In this document: piece by piece, positions 63,880-64,000 of the stretch
Position numbering within the stretch: position 1 is the first letter of the stretch
Layout of the letters: every line of letters starts with the position of its first letter
NCBI GenBank assembly: GCA_902799465.1
Contig: CADCAS010000002.1
Span: 1 to 64,000 of the forward strand
Length of the DNA stretch: 64,000 nucleotides
Origin: an uncultured Eubacteriales bacterium
GTDB lineage: Bacteria; Bacillota; Clostridia; Christensenellales; Aristaeellaceae
Direction: 5' to 3'
Notes under the pieces: model-generated
Told to the model about the DNA's origin: nothing
Seen by the model: the letters and a program-made list of their open reading frames with translations, nothing else
Databases searched by the model: none
Translations under genes and position numbers: made by a program

Positions 63880-64000
63880 TCAGTTCGTCTCCGACTTTGC
63901 CAGGTACACGTCGTACTTGTTCCAGATGTCCTCCATCTCCTGGAAGTATTCGGTGACCTCGTGCCGCCGCCGCTGGCCCAGGGCCACGATCAGCGCGTTG
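63880..64000 (-). CDS. 3' end of an unidentified gene (continues beyond window)
   Basis: The frame is open from the window edge to TGA at 63880-63882, giving about 39 residues (ALIVALGQRRHEVTEYFQEM...YDVYLAKSETN). It is helical and charged. Too little is visible to name a family. It ends 12 bases before the BaiN-like start, so it is probably in the same operon. Confidence 0.65.
   Translation of the reverse strand, partial: NALIVALGQRRRHEVTEYFQEMEDIWNKYDVYLAKSETN

Overview
The window reads as a chromosomal segment of a high-GC, Gram-positive, anaerobic, gut-type Clostridia relative. Supporting signs are strong AGGAGG ribosome-binding sites, a clostridial dnaG-rpoD-trmK-Nif3-zinc ribbon block followed by a type A RNase P RNA, a Spo0A-like protein, ABC sugar uptake with GH13/GH42/GH78 glycosidases, and an anaerobic cobalamin pathway. 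I cannot name the species from sequence alone.

Layout. 1-7.5 kb: the end of a GH42 beta-galactosidase, then a sugar ABC transporter (binding protein, two permeases, ATPase). 7.5-14.4 kb: a lower-GC mosaic island. It holds an FMN-riboswitch remnant with a truncated RibU, the 3' end of a tyrosine recombinase, a truncated LysR gene, intact alpha-amylase and malQ genes, a truncated phage tape-measure gene joined to a Sel1 fragment, and the 3' half of a tRNA-Cys(GCA). Together these look like the debris of an integrated element. 14.4-20.5 kb: histidine phosphatase, a MarR regulator with a TAT-exported FMN/FAD reductase, and a divergent pair of uroporphyrinogen-decarboxylase-fold proteins. 20.7-31.3 kb: a giant two-part membrane glycosyltransferase, YraN, RNase HII, a PIN toxin module, a secreted protein with a divergent HTH repressor, GAPDH, phosphopentomutase and a degenerate Spo0A-like protein. 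31.7-43.5 kb: a coiled-coil membrane protein, an OmpR/PhoR-type two-component system, a polysaccharide-deacetylase-like protein, an OGG-type glycosylase, a TtcA-like PP-loop protein, an alpha-L-rhamnosidase, a methyltransferase and a membrane protein. 44.2-50.6 kb: a cobalamin operon (cbiF, G, H, a cobK-cbiE-cbiT fusion, cbiC, cbiD). 50.8-64 kb: a short aspartokinase, the dnaG-rpoD block, rnpB, then holA, comEC, an MBL hydrolase and an HI0933-type flavoprotein.

The most unusual thing is not a gene. About 17 intergenic elements, roughly one per 4 kb, share one architecture: two complementary arms made of tandem heptamers (often GGNANNA, for example GGGAACA, GGAATTA, GGGAGTA, GGCATCA) around a middle that often begins with a GGCGGCTGMCGC-like core. 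The heptamer differs from element to element, but the two arms of one element match each other. I label them VAIR-1 to VAIR-17 (variable-arm inverted repeat). They are nested with a second palindromic repeat family, lie inside two apparent operons, and supply the stop codons of at least three genes. Heptanucleotide STRR repeats of cyanobacteria are the nearest precedent I know.
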